Below are positions 16,380 through 27,259 of a DNA stretch of 64,000 bases, piece after piece (the stretch's first letter is position 1; each line of letters opens with the position of its first letter). Below the pieces are notes generated by a model, which was not told where the DNA came from, ran no database searches, and saw only the letters and a program-made list of their open reading frames with translations. The DNA is taken from NCBI GenBank assembly GCA_036491035.1, contig DASXCU010000088.1:1-64000 (forward strand), given 5' to 3'. A program made the position numbers and the translations under genes. The stretch is from Galbitalea sp036491035. GTDB lineage: Bacteria > Actinomycetota > Actinomycetes > Actinomycetales > Microbacteriaceae.

Positions 16380-17069
16380 GTGGCGCAGCTGTTGATCCTG
16401 ACTTCTGCGGTCGACAACGAGGTTCTTCCCGCACTCGGTCTGTTGAGCCATCGCACGCGGCAGATCCCGGCGTCGCCGGCATCGCTTATCAGCGCCCCGA
16501 CCTGCGACCTCATCTTCGTGGACGCGCGACAGGATCTGGCAAGCGCGAAGTCGCTCTGCAAGATCCTCCGCACGACCGGACTGAACGTGCCGCTCATGCT
16601 CATCCTCACGGAGGGCGGTCTCACGGCTGTCAGCCCGGACTGGGGTGTCGACGATGTCGTGCTCGAGAGCGCCGGACCCGCAGAGGTGGATGCTCGCATC
16701 CGGCTGGTCATCGGGCGTTCGGTCGAAGACAAGTCGAGCTCGAAGATCCAGGCTTCCGGAGTCGTCATCGACGAGGCCAGTTATTCGGCGAAGGTGCACG
16801 GTCGTCCCCTCGATCTCACCTTCAAGGAATTCGAGCTGCTCCGGTTCTTCGCGACGCATCCATCCCGCGTCTTCACTCGCGAGCAGTTGCTGAGCGAGGT
16901 GTGGGGCTACGACTACTTCGGTGGCACCCGCACGGTCGACGTTCACGTGCGGCGCCTGCGCGCCAAGCTCGGCGACCTCGAATCGCTCATCGGAACCGTG
17001 CGCAACGTCGGCTACCGCTTCAACGTGTACGAGGAAGAGACTGAGCGACTTGAGCGAATCGGTTCCTGA
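16380..17069 (+). CDS. glnR: Orphan response regulator GlnR (nitrogen control)
   Basis: OmpR-type regulator (229 aa) that controls nitrogen-assimilation genes in actinobacteria without a partner kinase. The C-terminal winged helix is clear (LTFKEFELLRFFATHPSRVFTREQ and VRNVGYRFNVYE). The receiver domain keeps the Asp in strand beta3 (LIFVDARQDL, residue 48) but lacks the acidic pair near the N-terminus and the conserved Lys near its end, as in known GlnR proteins that are not regulated by ordinary phosphorylation. GTG start at 16380 with GGAGGTCCC before it. It is followed by mshD with a 20-base overlap, the same pair as Rv0818-Rv0819 in M. tuberculosis. Confidence 0.88.
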   Translation: MAQLLILTSAVDNEVLPALGLLSHRTRQIPASPASLISAPTCDLIFVDARQDLASAKSLCKILRTTGLNVPLMLILTEGGLTAVSPDWGVDDVVLESAGPAEVDARIRLVIGRSVEDKSSSKIQASGVVIDEASYSAKVHGRPLDLTFKEFELLRFFATHPSRVFTREQLLSEVWGYDYFGGTRTVDVHVRRLRAKLGDLESLIGTVRNVGYRFNVYEEETERLERIGS

Positions 17070-17841
17070 CTGGGTCGTCGCGCTCATCGCTCGCGCCAGG
17101 ACCGCTGATGGGGCACCCCCGTTCTCGGACCAGTCGCTCGTCGACTACCGAACCGGTCGGCGCGACCTCGTCGCGATCGACGAGGACGCCGCGGGACTGG
17201 TCTCACGGAACGAAGCGGAGTTCGTCGTGGACCCGGGCGCCCGCGGTCGTGGCCTCGGGACTCAGCTCCTCGAGACGCTGTTGGCTCGCGGGGCGACGCT
17301 GTTCTGGGCGCATGGTGACGCACCGGCGGCGCGAGCGCTCGCGGCGTCGCACGGGCTGACCGCCGTGCGGGAGCTCCTGCACCTGGTCGGCACGGTCTCG
17401 CTCCCCGCTCGGGTCGAACCCGTCGGGACCTTCGTCGTCGGGATCGACGAGGACGGGTGGGTCGCCCTCAACGCGCGTACGTTCGCCCACCATGCGGAGC
17501 AGGGCGCTGTAACACGGGAGGATGTCGAGCAACTCGAGACCGAAGCCTGGTTCAGCGCGGAGAACTTCCTGGTGCTCCGACGCGGCGGCAGGATGATCGG
17601 ATACTGCTGGCTGAAGGTCGAGGACGGGCGCGGCGAGTTCTATGTCGTGGGCGTCGACCCTGAGCACCAGGGCGAACATCTCGGAGCGCTTCTGTTCGAC
17701 GCGGGACTGGCACGACTGGCCGCCCTGAACATCCACGATGCCCACCTCTACGTCGAGGCCGACAACGAGCCGGCCCTGCGCCTCTATCGGGCCCGCGGCT
17801 TCGTGCAGGACGCCATCGACATCCAGTACGCCCTCTCCTGA
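17050..17841 (+). CDS. mshD: Mycothiol synthase (GNAT acetyltransferase)
   Basis: Last enzyme of mycothiol synthesis, acetylating Cys-GlcN-Ins. It has the tandem GNAT architecture of MshD: a degenerate N-terminal domain (FVVDPGARGRGLGTQLLETLLARG) and an active C-terminal domain with the acetyl-CoA motif (FYVVGVDPEHQGEHLGALLFDAGL) and the DAHLYVEADNEPALRLYRARGF end. The length of 263 aa fits. No ATG or GTG is available; I choose TTG 17050, inside the end of glnR, with GAGGAAG about 11 bases upstream. A CTG at 17041 is the alternative. The locus glnR-mshD is conserved in actinobacteria and implies the organism makes mycothiol. Confidence 0.88.
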   Translation: MSESVPDWVVALIARARTADGAPPFSDQSLVDYRTGRRDLVAIDEDAAGLVSRNEAEFVVDPGARGRGLGTQLLETLLARGATLFWAHGDAPAARALAASHGLTAVRELLHLVGTVSLPARVEPVGTFVVGIDEDGWVALNARTFAHHAEQGAVTREDVEQLETEAWFSAENFLVLRRGGRMIGYCWLKVEDGRGEFYVVGVDPEHQGEHLGALLFDAGLARLAALNIHDAHLYVEADNEPALRLYRARGFVQDAIDIQYALS

Positions 17842-17842
17842 A

Positions 17843-17944
17843 TACCTTTTTCAGGAACTCGTGTGACCACAGTTGCTGGATTGGCTGAATGGACCACATC
17901 CATCTAACTCGCCACGCCCTCCCCAACGGTTCCTGAAAAAGGTA
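17843..17944. repeat. 102-bp element with perfect 16-bp terminal inverted repeats
   Basis: TACCTTTTTCAGGAAC at 17843-17858 is the exact reverse complement of 17929-17944 (GTTCCTGAAAAAGGTA). The 70-base interior has no reading frame and holds GACCAC twice. The element begins 1 base after the mshD stop and ends 21 bases before the PHO-box repeats of ppk. It could be a miniature inverted-repeat element, a long-loop terminator of mshD, or a small RNA. The arm contains a run of five A/T, so a transcript of the right arm is not followed by a U-run. Confidence 0.6.
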
Positions 17945-17965
17945 AATGCGGATGGGGTGTCGACG

Positions 17966-17987
17966 GTTAAGCACGCGTTAACCGGCT
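17966..17987 (+). promoter_or_regulatory. PHO box upstream of ppk
   Basis: Two adjacent 11-base direct repeats, GTTAAGCACGC and GTTAACCGGCT, with the GTTAA core in exact 11-base phase. It lies at about -41 to -20 of a start site at the ppk ATG, so an activator bound here would replace the -35 element. CAGTAT (17995-18000) is the matching -10 candidate, 6 bases before the ATG. Confidence 0.6.
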
Positions 17988-17994
17988 CGGATGC

Positions 17995-18000
17995 CAGTAT
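17995..18000 (+). promoter_or_regulatory. Candidate -10 box of ppk
   Basis: CAGTAT keeps the A and final T that matter most in a -10 element and sits 6 bases before the ppk ATG; the two PHO-box repeats end 7 bases upstream of it, the layout of an activator-dependent leaderless promoter. Confidence 0.4.
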
Positions 18001-18006
18001 TGACGG

Positions 18007-20183
<2,177 letters not shown>

Positions 20184-20187
<4 letters not shown>

Positions 20188-21128
20188 CGGACGCCCCCGC
20201 CGTACTGGCCGCCGGCGCGATCTGCTGGCGGATCGTCGGCGGCAAGGTGCGCGTCCTGTTGGTGCACCGCACCCAGCACAAGGACATCTCCCTGCCCAAG
20301 GGCAAGGTCGAGCCAGGCGAACTCCTGCCGCACACGGCCGTGCGCGAGATTGCAGAAGAGACCGGGCTGACCGTCGGCCTCGGAGCACCGCTCGGCGAGG
20401 TGCGATACCGGATCCCGAGCGGCCGCAACAAGATCGTGTACTACTGGGCGGCCGAGGTGGATGCGCACGCCCTTGAAACCGCGCGCTTCCGCCCCAACGA
20501 CGAGATTTCGGCGCTCGAATGGGTCTCGCTCAGCAAGGCGCGCAATCGCCTCACCTACCCGCACGACGTCGAGATCCTCGACGTGTTCGCCGATCGCTGG
20601 AAGACCGGACGCGCTCGCACGTTTGCGCTCATCGTCGTACGGCACGGAAAGTCCGTCCCGGCGGACGCGTGGGACGGGCCGGATGCGAGCCGCCCGCTGC
20701 TGCTGCGTGGAAATTCGCAGGCCGCGGCCATCGCACCGAGCATCGCGGCGTACCTTCCGGAAAAGATCCTGACCAGCACCGCGGTGCGCTGCGTCTCCAC
20801 CATCACCCCGCTCGCGGAACTCCTCGCACTGAAACCAAAGCTCGTTTCCGGCATCAGCCAGGACGCGTTCGAGTCGGACGCCGCGACGATTGGCGAAGTT
20901 CTCGCCAAGCGGATCAAGGACAAGAAGACGGTCGTGCTCTGCAGCCACGGTCCGGTCATTCCGGAGATCATCCGGGAGACCGCGAACCTCACTCGCACGC
21001 CATACACGAGCGACGTCGCCTCCCTCGCCGCGCTCTCCACCGGCGAGTATTCCGTGCTGCACATCGCGTCCGAGCATCCGAAATCCGGCTTCGTCGCCAT
21101 GGAGACGCACAGCTCCGATCCCGACTGA
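20184..21128 (+). CDS. mutT1: Nudix hydrolase with C-terminal histidine-phosphatase domain (MutT1-like)
   Basis: 314 aa two-domain protein. The Nudix box is complete near residue 40 (KVEPGELLPHTAVREIAEETGL). From about residue 150 a histidine-phosphatase domain follows (IVVRHGKSVP with the RHG triad; second His in VLCSHGPVIPE). This is the layout of mycobacterial MutT1, which hydrolyses 8-oxo-dGTP and diadenosine polyphosphates, so nucleotide sanitation or Ap4A removal is expected. ATG 20184 overlaps the ppk stop by 4 bases. Pairing with ppk is common in actinobacteria and puts the enzyme in the phosphate-starvation transcript. Confidence 0.88.
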
Positions 21129-21181
21129 ACACACGGCCGAAACGCGACGTTCTGCCGATAAAAACGAATCGGCTACCGCCC

Positions 21182-21203
21182 GTTAACCGTCCGTTTACCC
21201 TCT
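21182..21203 (+). promoter_or_regulatory. PHO box upstream of pstS
   Basis: Two 11-base direct repeats in phase, GTTAACCGTCC and GTTTACCCTCT, very like the actinobacterial PHO-box unit GTTCACC plus four variable bases. It lies about 130 bases before the pstS start; TACTGT at 21231-21236 is a possible -10 for the activated promoter. Confidence 0.65.
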
Positions 21204-21330
21204 CGGCGGGCACTGGTAAGGCGCCCGACCTACTGTCGTCCGTGGGTCGGCACCGACCCAACCCACTCTGGTGCCCTAGCGCGACGCGCAAACGGTGCCG
21301 TTCAAGAGACCAAAACCTGAAAGGTACACA

Positions 21331-22452
21331 GTGAAGCTCAAGAATGTGGCAGCGGTGAGCGCAATCGCCCTCGTAACCGCGATTGCACTCTCGTCCTGCT
21401 CCAGCCCCTCGTCGCCCGCGACGACTGCCCCGACCAAGTCCGCGGCTCCGACGGTCGACCTCTCGACGCTCTCCGGTACCATCACCTCCGGTGGCTCCAG
21501 CGCACAGGCCAACGCCGAGGCAGCCTGGACCGCCGCGTTCACCTCTGTCGCAACCGGCGTGACCATCAACTACGACAAGTCGCAGGGCTCCGGTGGTGGC
21601 GTCACCAACTGGACCGGCGGCAGCTACGACTTCGCCGGCACCGACTCGGCGCTGAACCCAGCCCAGGTCACCGCCGCGGCAACAACGTGCGGTGCCGGTG
21701 GCGGCCTCGACCTCCCCGTCTACCTCTCGGGCGTCGCGATCATCTTCAACCTGCCGGGCGTCAGCAAGCTGAACCTCGACTCGAAGACCATCGCGTCGAT
21801 CTTCAACAAGACGATCACCAAGTGGAACGACCCGGCCATCGCCGCGCTCAACAAGGGCGTGACACTGCCCGCCGACAGCATCACCCCCGTCGTCCGCGCG
21901 GACGGCTCGGGCACGACGGCCAACTTCACCACCTACCTCAGCGAGACGCAGCCGAGCATCTGGACCTACCCGGTCTCGACCGCGTGGCCGGTCACCGGCG
22001 AGAGCGGCCAGCAGGGTGGATCGGGAGTCGTCTCCACGGTTGCCGCGGGCAAGGACACCATCGGATACGCGGACCAGAGCTCGGTCGGAACCGCAACGCA
22101 GGCCTCGATCCAGCAGGGCACCAGCGGTTCGACGTTCGTGAAGTACTCGGCATCCGGGGCCACCAAGGCGTTCCAGCAGGGCGCGACCACCGCATCCAAC
22201 GGGACGTCGGGTGACCTGACGCAGAAGTTCGACGTCACGAAGATCACCTCGGGCTACCCGATTCCGCTGCTCTCTTACGCGGTTGTCTGCACGACGTTCA
22301 AGGACGCCACGCAGGCCAAGCTGACGGCGGCCTACCTCGGATTCATCGACAGTGCCAACGGCCAGGCCGTTGCGGCAAAGAACGCTGGTGCGGCCCCACT
22401 GCCCGCCGCTATCCTTGCCGATGTCGCTACGAGCCTGAAGCTCGTCAAGTAG
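21331..22452 (+). CDS. pstS: Phosphate ABC transporter, substrate-binding lipoprotein PstS
   Basis: Captures inorganic phosphate outside the membrane for the Pst transporter. It has a lipoprotein signal (VKLKNVAAVSAIALVTAIALSSC, Cys23), followed by a Ser/Thr/Pro linker. PstS phosphate-binding motifs are visible: ITSGGSSAQANAE near 50, SQGSGGGVTNW near 85, FAGTDSAL near 100, and VVRADGSGTTANFTTYLS near 190. I start at GTG 21331, preceded by GAAAGG; the longer reading adds a non-signal stretch. First gene of pstSCAB, behind a PHO box. Confidence 0.95.
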   Translation: MKLKNVAAVSAIALVTAIALSSCSSPSSPATTAPTKSAAPTVDLSTLSGTITSGGSSAQANAEAAWTAAFTSVATGVTINYDKSQGSGGGVTNWTGGSYDFAGTDSALNPAQVTAAATTCGAGGGLDLPVYLSGVAIIFNLPGVSKLNLDSKTIASIFNKTITKWNDPAIAALNKGVTLPADSITPVVRADGSGTTANFTTYLSETQPSIWTYPVSTAWPVTGESGQQGGSGVVSTVAAGKDTIGYADQSSVGTATQASIQQGTSGSTFVKYSASGATKAFQQGATTASNGTSGDLTQKFDVTKITSGYPIPLLSYAVVCTTFKDATQAKLTAAYLGFIDSANGQAVAAKNAGAAPLPAAILADVATSLKLVK

Positions 22453-22510
22453 TCCCCAGCATCATCCATAATCTGGCCTGCCCCGGGCAGCTGGCTCTAG
22501 AAAGAACACC

Positions 22511-23641
22511 GTGAGCGCAACCCCCGCGGACACCCCAGTCCAGATCAGCAACACCGCGAACCGTCCTGGCGCTCCGAAGGGGAGCGCCAGGACGGCACGT
22601 ACCAGGTCCCGCCCCGGCGACCTGGTCTTCAAGGGCCTGAGCACGGGTGCCGCATCGCTCATCATGGCGATCCTCGCGGGCGTTGCACTCTTCCTGATCA
22701 TCAAGGCCCTGCCTGCAATCACCGCCAACTGGACGACCAACCCGCAGCTGACGACGGGCGTCACCCAGGGTCACAGCTCGTTCTGGAGCTACGTCGCTCC
22801 GCTCATCTGGGGAACCGTCTTCGTTTCGGCTATCGGCCTTCTCATCGGCGCCCCGATTGCCATCGGCATCGCGCTCTTCATCTCGCACTACGCTCCCCGC
22901 CGAGTCGCCGGCGTGCTGAGCTACATCGTGGACCTCCTCGCTGCTGTCCCCTCGATCGTCTTCGGTCTCTGGGGCATCTTCGTCATCCGGCCGTTCCTGC
23001 TCCCGCTCACCGGATGGCTGAACCACCACCTGGGCTGGATACCGTTCTTCAGCGGCCAGGCGTCCGCCACCGGCTCGACCGTGCTCGCCGGGGCGGTGGT
23101 GCTGGCCGTCATGGTCATCCCGATCATCACGGCGATCTCGCGCGAGATCTTCCTGCAGACGCCGAGACTGCACGAAGAGGCTGCGCTCGCAATGGGCGCG
23201 ACCAAGTGGGAAATGATTCGTCTCGCCGTCTTCCCGTACGCGCGCTCGGGGATGGTCAGCGCCATCCTGCTCGGCCTCGGCCGCGCGCTCGGCGAGACCA
23301 TGGCCATCGCACTGATCGTCTCCCCATCGCTGATCTTCTCGCTCAAGATCCTGACCGACGGACAGAACTCGCAGACGGTCGCGGCCAACGCCGCTCTCAA
23401 CTTCCCGGACGCCAACGACCTGCAGCGCGATGCCCTGATCGGCACGGGACTTGTGCTGTTCATCATCACCTTTGCGGTCAACCTGATCGCGCGGCTGATC
23501 GTCGCTCGCACGGGACCGGGTGCGAAGGGCGCGAAGGCGAAGCGCCGCATCCAGCAGCTCCCTCCGTCGGACCCGAGCTCGGTGCTCCTGGCCGACGCTG
23601 AGGCAGGCCCACTGCATCTCCGAACCTCGGAAGGGTCGTGA
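22511..23641 (+). CDS. pstC: Phosphate ABC transporter permease PstC
   Basis: Membrane subunit of the high-affinity phosphate importer. There are six TM segments from about residue 50, with the binding-protein-dependent transport EAA loop (LHEEAALAMGATKWEMIRLAVFPYARSGM) near residue 220, which contacts PstB. The N-terminal ~45 residues are a basic cytoplasmic extension. GTG start at 22511, 58 bases after pstS. Its TGA overlaps the GTG of pstA by 4 bases. Confidence 0.95.
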   Translation: MSATPADTPVQISNTANRPGAPKGSARTARTRSRPGDLVFKGLSTGAASLIMAILAGVALFLIIKALPAITANWTTNPQLTTGVTQGHSSFWSYVAPLIWGTVFVSAIGLLIGAPIAIGIALFISHYAPRRVAGVLSYIVDLLAAVPSIVFGLWGIFVIRPFLLPLTGWLNHHLGWIPFFSGQASATGSTVLAGAVVLAVMVIPIITAISREIFLQTPRLHEEAALAMGATKWEMIRLAVFPYARSGMVSAILLGLGRALGETMAIALIVSPSLIFSLKILTDGQNSQTVAANAALNFPDANDLQRDALIGTGLVLFIITFAVNLIARLIVARTGPGAKGAKAKRRIQQLPPSDPSSVLLADAEAGPLHLRTSEGS

Positions 23642-24753
23642 CTCGCGTGACCGTGTCTTCCGCCTCGCGCTCGTCGGTTCCCAGCGGGCCGATCGTCAAC
23701 TCGCTCAAGACCGGCCAGCTGCCGCGTCTCATCGAGCTGTACGCGCTCATCGCCGCGCTGGCGATCAGCGCCGCGATCCTCATCGCCGTCGGATTCAGCA
23801 TCGTCGGCTGGCTGGTGGTCGCCGCGCTCGTCTACCTGGTCGGGATCGGGGTGCTGTCGTCCCTGGTCGAGAACCGTCGGAAGGCGACCGACCGGGTGGT
23901 GCGTGGCCTGGTCACCGTGGCGTTCCTCATCGCGATGGCGCCGCTGATTTCCACGCTCTATACGGTCATCGCACGCGGTATTGGTGAGATCAACTGGAAC
24001 TTCGTCACCTCGGTGACCAAGGCGACCTTCAATCCGAAAACCCTGGTGGTGTCGACGAACATCGGTGCGTGGCAGGCCGTCGTCGGGACGCTCATCATCA
24101 CGGGCATCGCCGCGCTGATGTCCATCCCGATTGGCATCCTGACCGCGATCTACCTCGTCGAGTACTCCCAGAAGCCGACCTGGATGTCACGGACGGTCAC
24201 CTTCCTGGTGGACATCATGACCGGCATCCCCTCGATCGTCGCCGGACTGTTCGCCTTCGCATTGTTCACGCTTCTCGTCGGGCCGAAGGCCTTCAGCGGG
24301 TTCTCCGCCTCGGTCGCTCTCTCCGTGCTCATGATCCCGATCGTGGTCCGTTCCAGCGAGGAGATGCTCAAACTGGTGTCGCTGGAACTGCGCGAGGCCT
24401 CGTATGCGCTCGGCGTCTCCAAGTTCTCGACGATCTGGAAGATCGTGCTGCCGACTGCGATCTCGGGTCTCGTGACCGGCGTGATGCTGGCCATCGCCCG
24501 CGTCATCGGCGAGACCGCGCCGATCTTCATCGCCGCCAGTTTCACGCCGAACCTCAACCTGAACGCGTTCTTCGGTGCGATGGAGACCCTCCCGGTCATG
24601 GCCTACACCGAGTACAAGTTCCCAAGCACCGACATGACCGGATCGATCTCCGCAGCGTGGGGGGCCGCGCTGCTGCTGATCATCATCGTGGTCATCCTCA
24701 ACCTCATCGCGCGCATCGTGGCCCGGGTGTTCTCGCCCAGGGGCCTGCGCTAA
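23638..24753 (+). CDS. pstA: Phosphate ABC transporter permease PstA
   Basis: Second membrane subunit of the Pst importer (371 aa). Two extra N-terminal TM segments precede the standard six (LIELYALIAALAISAAILIAV, IVGWLVVAALVYLVGIGVLSS). The EAA loop is present near residue 245 (LELREASYALGVSKFSTIWKIVLPTAISG). GTG start at 23638 overlaps the pstC stop (GTGA); GTG codons at 23647 and 23653 are alternatives. The additional N-terminal helices are usual in actinobacterial PstA. Confidence 0.94.
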   Translation: MTRVTVSSASRSSVPSGPIVNSLKTGQLPRLIELYALIAALAISAAILIAVGFSIVGWLVVAALVYLVGIGVLSSLVENRRKATDRVVRGLVTVAFLIAMAPLISTLYTVIARGIGEINWNFVTSVTKATFNPKTLVVSTNIGAWQAVVGTLIITGIAALMSIPIGILTAIYLVEYSQKPTWMSRTVTFLVDIMTGIPSIVAGLFAFALFTLLVGPKAFSGFSASVALSVLMIPIVVRSSEEMLKLVSLELREASYALGVSKFSTIWKIVLPTAISGLVTGVMLAIARVIGETAPIFIAASFTPNLNLNAFFGAMETLPVMAYTEYKFPSTDMTGSISAAWGAALLLIIIVVILNLIARIVARVFSPRGLR

Positions 24754-24791
24754 CCACTCGACTCTTACCCAACCAGCCAAAGGAACCACTG

Positions 24792-25571
24792 TTGTCCAAG
24801 CGAATCGAAGTCAAGGATCTGAACGTCTACTACGGCGACTTCCTTGCCGTTGAAGACGTCTCGATCACGATCGAGCCCCGCACGGTGACCGCCTTCATCG
24901 GCCCCTCCGGATGTGGCAAGTCGACGTTCCTGCGCACGCTCAACCGCATGCACGAGGTGATTCCGGGAGCACACGTCGAGGGCGAGGTGTTCATCGACGG
25001 GAACGATCTCTACGCGCCCGGCGTCGACCCCGTCATGGTGCGTCGCCAGGTTGGCATGGTGTTCCAGCGCCCGAACCCGTTCCCGACGATGTCGATCCGC
25101 GAGAACGTGCTGGCCGGCGTCCGTCTCAACAACCGCCGCATCTCGAAGTCTGATGCCGACGAACTCGTGGAGAAGTCGCTGGTCGGCGCCAACCTCTGGA
25201 ACGAGGTCAAGGACCGCCTGAATCTCCCGGGGCAGGGGCTCTCGGGCGGCCAGCAGCAGCGTCTCTGCATCGCTCGGGCGATTGCCGTATCGCCCGAGGT
25301 CATCCTCATGGACGAGCCCTGCTCGGCCCTCGACCCGATCTCGACGCTCGCGATCGAGGACCTCATCGAGGACCTCAAGCAGGAGTACACGATCGTGATC
25401 GTGACCCACAACATGCAGCAGGCGAGCCGGGTATCCGATCACACCGCGTTCTTCAACATCGCGGGAACCGGGAAGCCGGGCAAGCTCATCGAGTTCAACG
25501 ACACGAACACGATCTTCTCGAAGCCGACCGTGCAGGCCACCGAGGACTACGTCTCCGGCAAGTTCGGCTAA
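24792..25571 (+). CDS. pstB: Phosphate ABC transporter ATP-binding protein PstB
   Basis: ATPase of the Pst importer (259 aa). It has a Walker A (GPSGCGKSTFLRTLNRM near residue 40), Q-loop (GMVFQRPNPFPTMS), ABC signature (LSGGQQQRLCIARA), Walker B (VILMDEPCSALDP) and switch His (VTHNMQQASR). TTG start at 24792 with AAAGGA 8 bases upstream; no better start exists in this frame near pstA. Last gene of pstSCAB, with an inverted repeat downstream. PstB is also the expected contact for PhoU in phosphate sensing. Confidence 0.95.
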   Translation: MSKRIEVKDLNVYYGDFLAVEDVSITIEPRTVTAFIGPSGCGKSTFLRTLNRMHEVIPGAHVEGEVFIDGNDLYAPGVDPVMVRRQVGMVFQRPNPFPTMSIRENVLAGVRLNNRRISKSDADELVEKSLVGANLWNEVKDRLNLPGQGLSGGQQQRLCIARAIAVSPEVILMDEPCSALDPISTLAIEDLIEDLKQEYTIVIVTHNMQQASRVSDHTAFFNIAGTGKPGKLIEFNDTNTIFSKPTVQATEDYVSGKFG

Positions 25572-25623
25572 CCCGTATTCGGTTGGCGGAGAACCTGCAC
25601 CCCGCGGAGGGAGCACGCTTACC

Positions 25624-25669
25624 GTGGCGGGAGCAGTTACGCCCGCCGCATCACACTTTCTCCCGCCAC
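25624..25669. terminator. Inverted repeat between pstB and rskA
   Basis: GTGGCGGGAG (25624-25633) pairs with CTCCCGCCAC (25660-25669), 10 bp perfect, 26-base loop. It lies between the convergent ends of the pst operon and the sigK-rskA operon, the expected place for a terminator serving both. No long T-run follows. Confidence 0.45.
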
Positions 25670-25699
25670 CACCCGATCGGATGTTTCGAGTACAGCACG

Positions 25700-26506
25700 C
25701 TACGCGGAGGCGATGGCGACGACCGGCTTGGTCGTCGGTGCCTTCGAGCCGCCAGCAGGCTCAACGGTGACACCAACGGTGTCGCCCTGGGTCATGCGAC
25801 CGCTCAGTACGGTGTAGCCGTCCTTGCCGGTGGACTGGAACGTCCCGGCCGGAGTGGCCTTGCCTGCGCCGTTGATGTACCACAGCTCGTAGGTCTTGTC
25901 GCCCGGCAGCACCGAGAGGCCGTTGCTGAGGATCGCGGACTTTCCCTGGTGCAACGACCAGACGAGTGTCACCTTGCCACCCGTGGAGACGGCTGCCTCG
26001 GCCCGCTGCACATCGGATGCGGTCTCGATCGACGCCAATGCACTCGCCTGCTGGCTATTCGATGAGCCCTGGATGATCAGGTTCGTCCCGACGACTCCGC
26101 CCGCCACGAGGAGCACGGCCGCCGCCGCTGCGACGACGCCGAGGACCGGGCGGCTGTACCAGCGTGCCTGTGCGTTCGAGTTGGTCTCGCGCACCGGCGC
26201 AACAGGAACAGGCTCGGACGTGAGTGCGGGTACCGCTCGCAGCGTGCGAACCGGCGCATCCTCTTCGGCGTCGAGCTGCGGCGTCTGGCTGAGCCGAGCC
26301 ATGATGTTCTGCTTGAGCGCGGGCGGTGGGGTCACGGATGGAACGGCGAGGCCGAGCAGCACTGCTGTGTCAGTCAATTCGGTCACCTCGTTCCGGAGTT
26401 CCTCGGACTCAGCGAGCTGGGTCTCGAATTCTGTGCGTTCTGTTTCGTCCATTGCGTTCAGGACGTACGAGCCCGAGCCCGCGGAGTTCTTGTCACCGGG
26501 GTTCAT
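25700..26506 (-). CDS. rskA: Anti-sigma-K factor RskA
   Basis: Membrane anti-sigma factor holding SigK inactive until released by regulated proteolysis. The N-terminal cytoplasmic part carries the anti-sigma helix set (GSYVLNAMDETERTEFETQL), then one TM near residue 125 (VLGVVAAAAAVLLVAGGVVG) and the extracytoplasmic RskA domain (GKVTLVWSLHQGKSAILSNGL, YELWYINGAGKATPAGTF). ATG 26506 overlaps the sigK stop by 4 bases (ATGA). A longer reading to 26974 would lie inside sigK and is a shadow. The pair sigK-rskA is convergent with the pst operon. Confidence 0.92.
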   Translation of the reverse strand: MNPGDKNSAGSGSYVLNAMDETERTEFETQLAESEELRNEVTELTDTAVLLGLAVPSVTPPPALKQNIMARLSQTPQLDAEEDAPVRTLRAVPALTSEPVPVAPVRETNSNAQARWYSRPVLGVVAAAAAVLLVAGGVVGTNLIIQGSSNSQQASALASIETASDVQRAEAAVSTGGKVTLVWSLHQGKSAILSNGLSVLPGDKTYELWYINGAGKATPAGTFQSTGKDGYTVLSGRMTQGDTVGVTVEPAGGSKAPTTKPVVAIASA

Positions 26507-27105
26507 GACGTCACCCCCAGTTCGTCGCGCAGGCGGATCATTCCGTCGCGCAGTCGGGTCTTCACCGTGCCGATCGGCACCTTGAGCATCTCGGCAACCT
26601 CGCTGTGGCTGTAACCGCCGTAATACGCCAGGGTGACGGCCTGGCGCTGCAATTCGGTTAGTCGTAGCAAAGCCTGTCCCACCCTTTCGTGCTCGACCGA
26701 TATCTCGACGGATTCGGAGACCGAGTCGTACTCGGTTTCCATATCTCTCAAACCAATTTTGGTGTCCCGGTCCCGCGTGGACTGCGAGGATCGAATCCGA
26801 TCCACCGCCCGGCGGTGGGACATGGTCAGAATCCACGTGGTGGCGCTCCCCTTCGCAGGGTCGTACCGCTTCGCGTTCTGCCATACCTCCAGGAAGATCT
26901 CCTGGGTCACTTCTTCCGACTGCGCCGAATCCTTGAGCAGTCGACGGACGAGTCCGAGGACTCGACTCGCACACTGGTCGTAGAGCTTGCCGAACGCCTT
27001 CTGGTCGCCCTCGGCGACCAGCGAGAGCAAATCGTTGAGACTCGCTGGCTGGACTTCGTCCAGTTCAGTGTTGTCATCGATTTCGGAGCTCACACCTACC
27101 AGCAT
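26503..27105 (-). CDS. sigK: ECF RNA polymerase sigma factor SigK
   Basis: Extracytoplasmic-function sigma factor (200 aa). Region 2 is FGKLYDQCASRVLGLVRRLL through AKGSATTWILTMSHRRAVDRIR, with the -10-recognition helix; region 4 is LTELQRQAVTLAYYGGYSHSEVAEMLKVPIGTVKTRLRDGM. The linkage to an RskA-type anti-sigma identifies it as SigK. ATG 27105 is used; a GTG four codons downstream is an alternative. In mycobacteria SigK switches on secreted antigens and its own operon after RskA cleavage; targets here are unknown. Confidence 0.92.
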   Translation of the reverse strand: MLVGVSSEIDDNTELDEVQPASLNDLLSLVAEGDQKAFGKLYDQCASRVLGLVRRLLKDSAQSEEVTQEIFLEVWQNAKRYDPAKGSATTWILTMSHRRAVDRIRSSQSTRDRDTKIGLRDMETEYDSVSESVEISVEHERVGQALLRLTELQRQAVTLAYYGGYSHSEVAEMLKVPIGTVKTRLRDGMIRLRDELGVTS

Positions 27106-27133
27106 GACAGTTTCGACTCGATCCGGTCAGGTC

Positions 27134-27162
27134 ATTGACAGATCAGTCGATCTGCCCGTCAA
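27134..27162 (-). promoter_or_regulatory. Candidate sigK promoter with central palindrome
   Basis: On the minus strand, TTGACG (27157-27162), 17 bases, GTCAAT (27134-27139). The spacer is occupied by the palindrome CAGATC-AGTC-GATCTG (27139-27154 on the plus strand), which could be an operator. The -10 is a poor match. Confidence 0.3.
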
Positions 27163-27259
27163 CTGAGCGGGTGCTAGCTGACTAATGATGGTTCGGGGCG
27201 GATGGCGTCGCGGTTTGGTCCTGATGGGGGTGTGGAGCGAACTTTCACTCCGCGGCTCG

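Noticed and set aside
26507..26974. N-terminal extension of rskA
   Set aside because: It would lie inside sigK on another frame; the ATG at 26506 overlaps the sigK stop exactly and begins the known anti-sigma domain.
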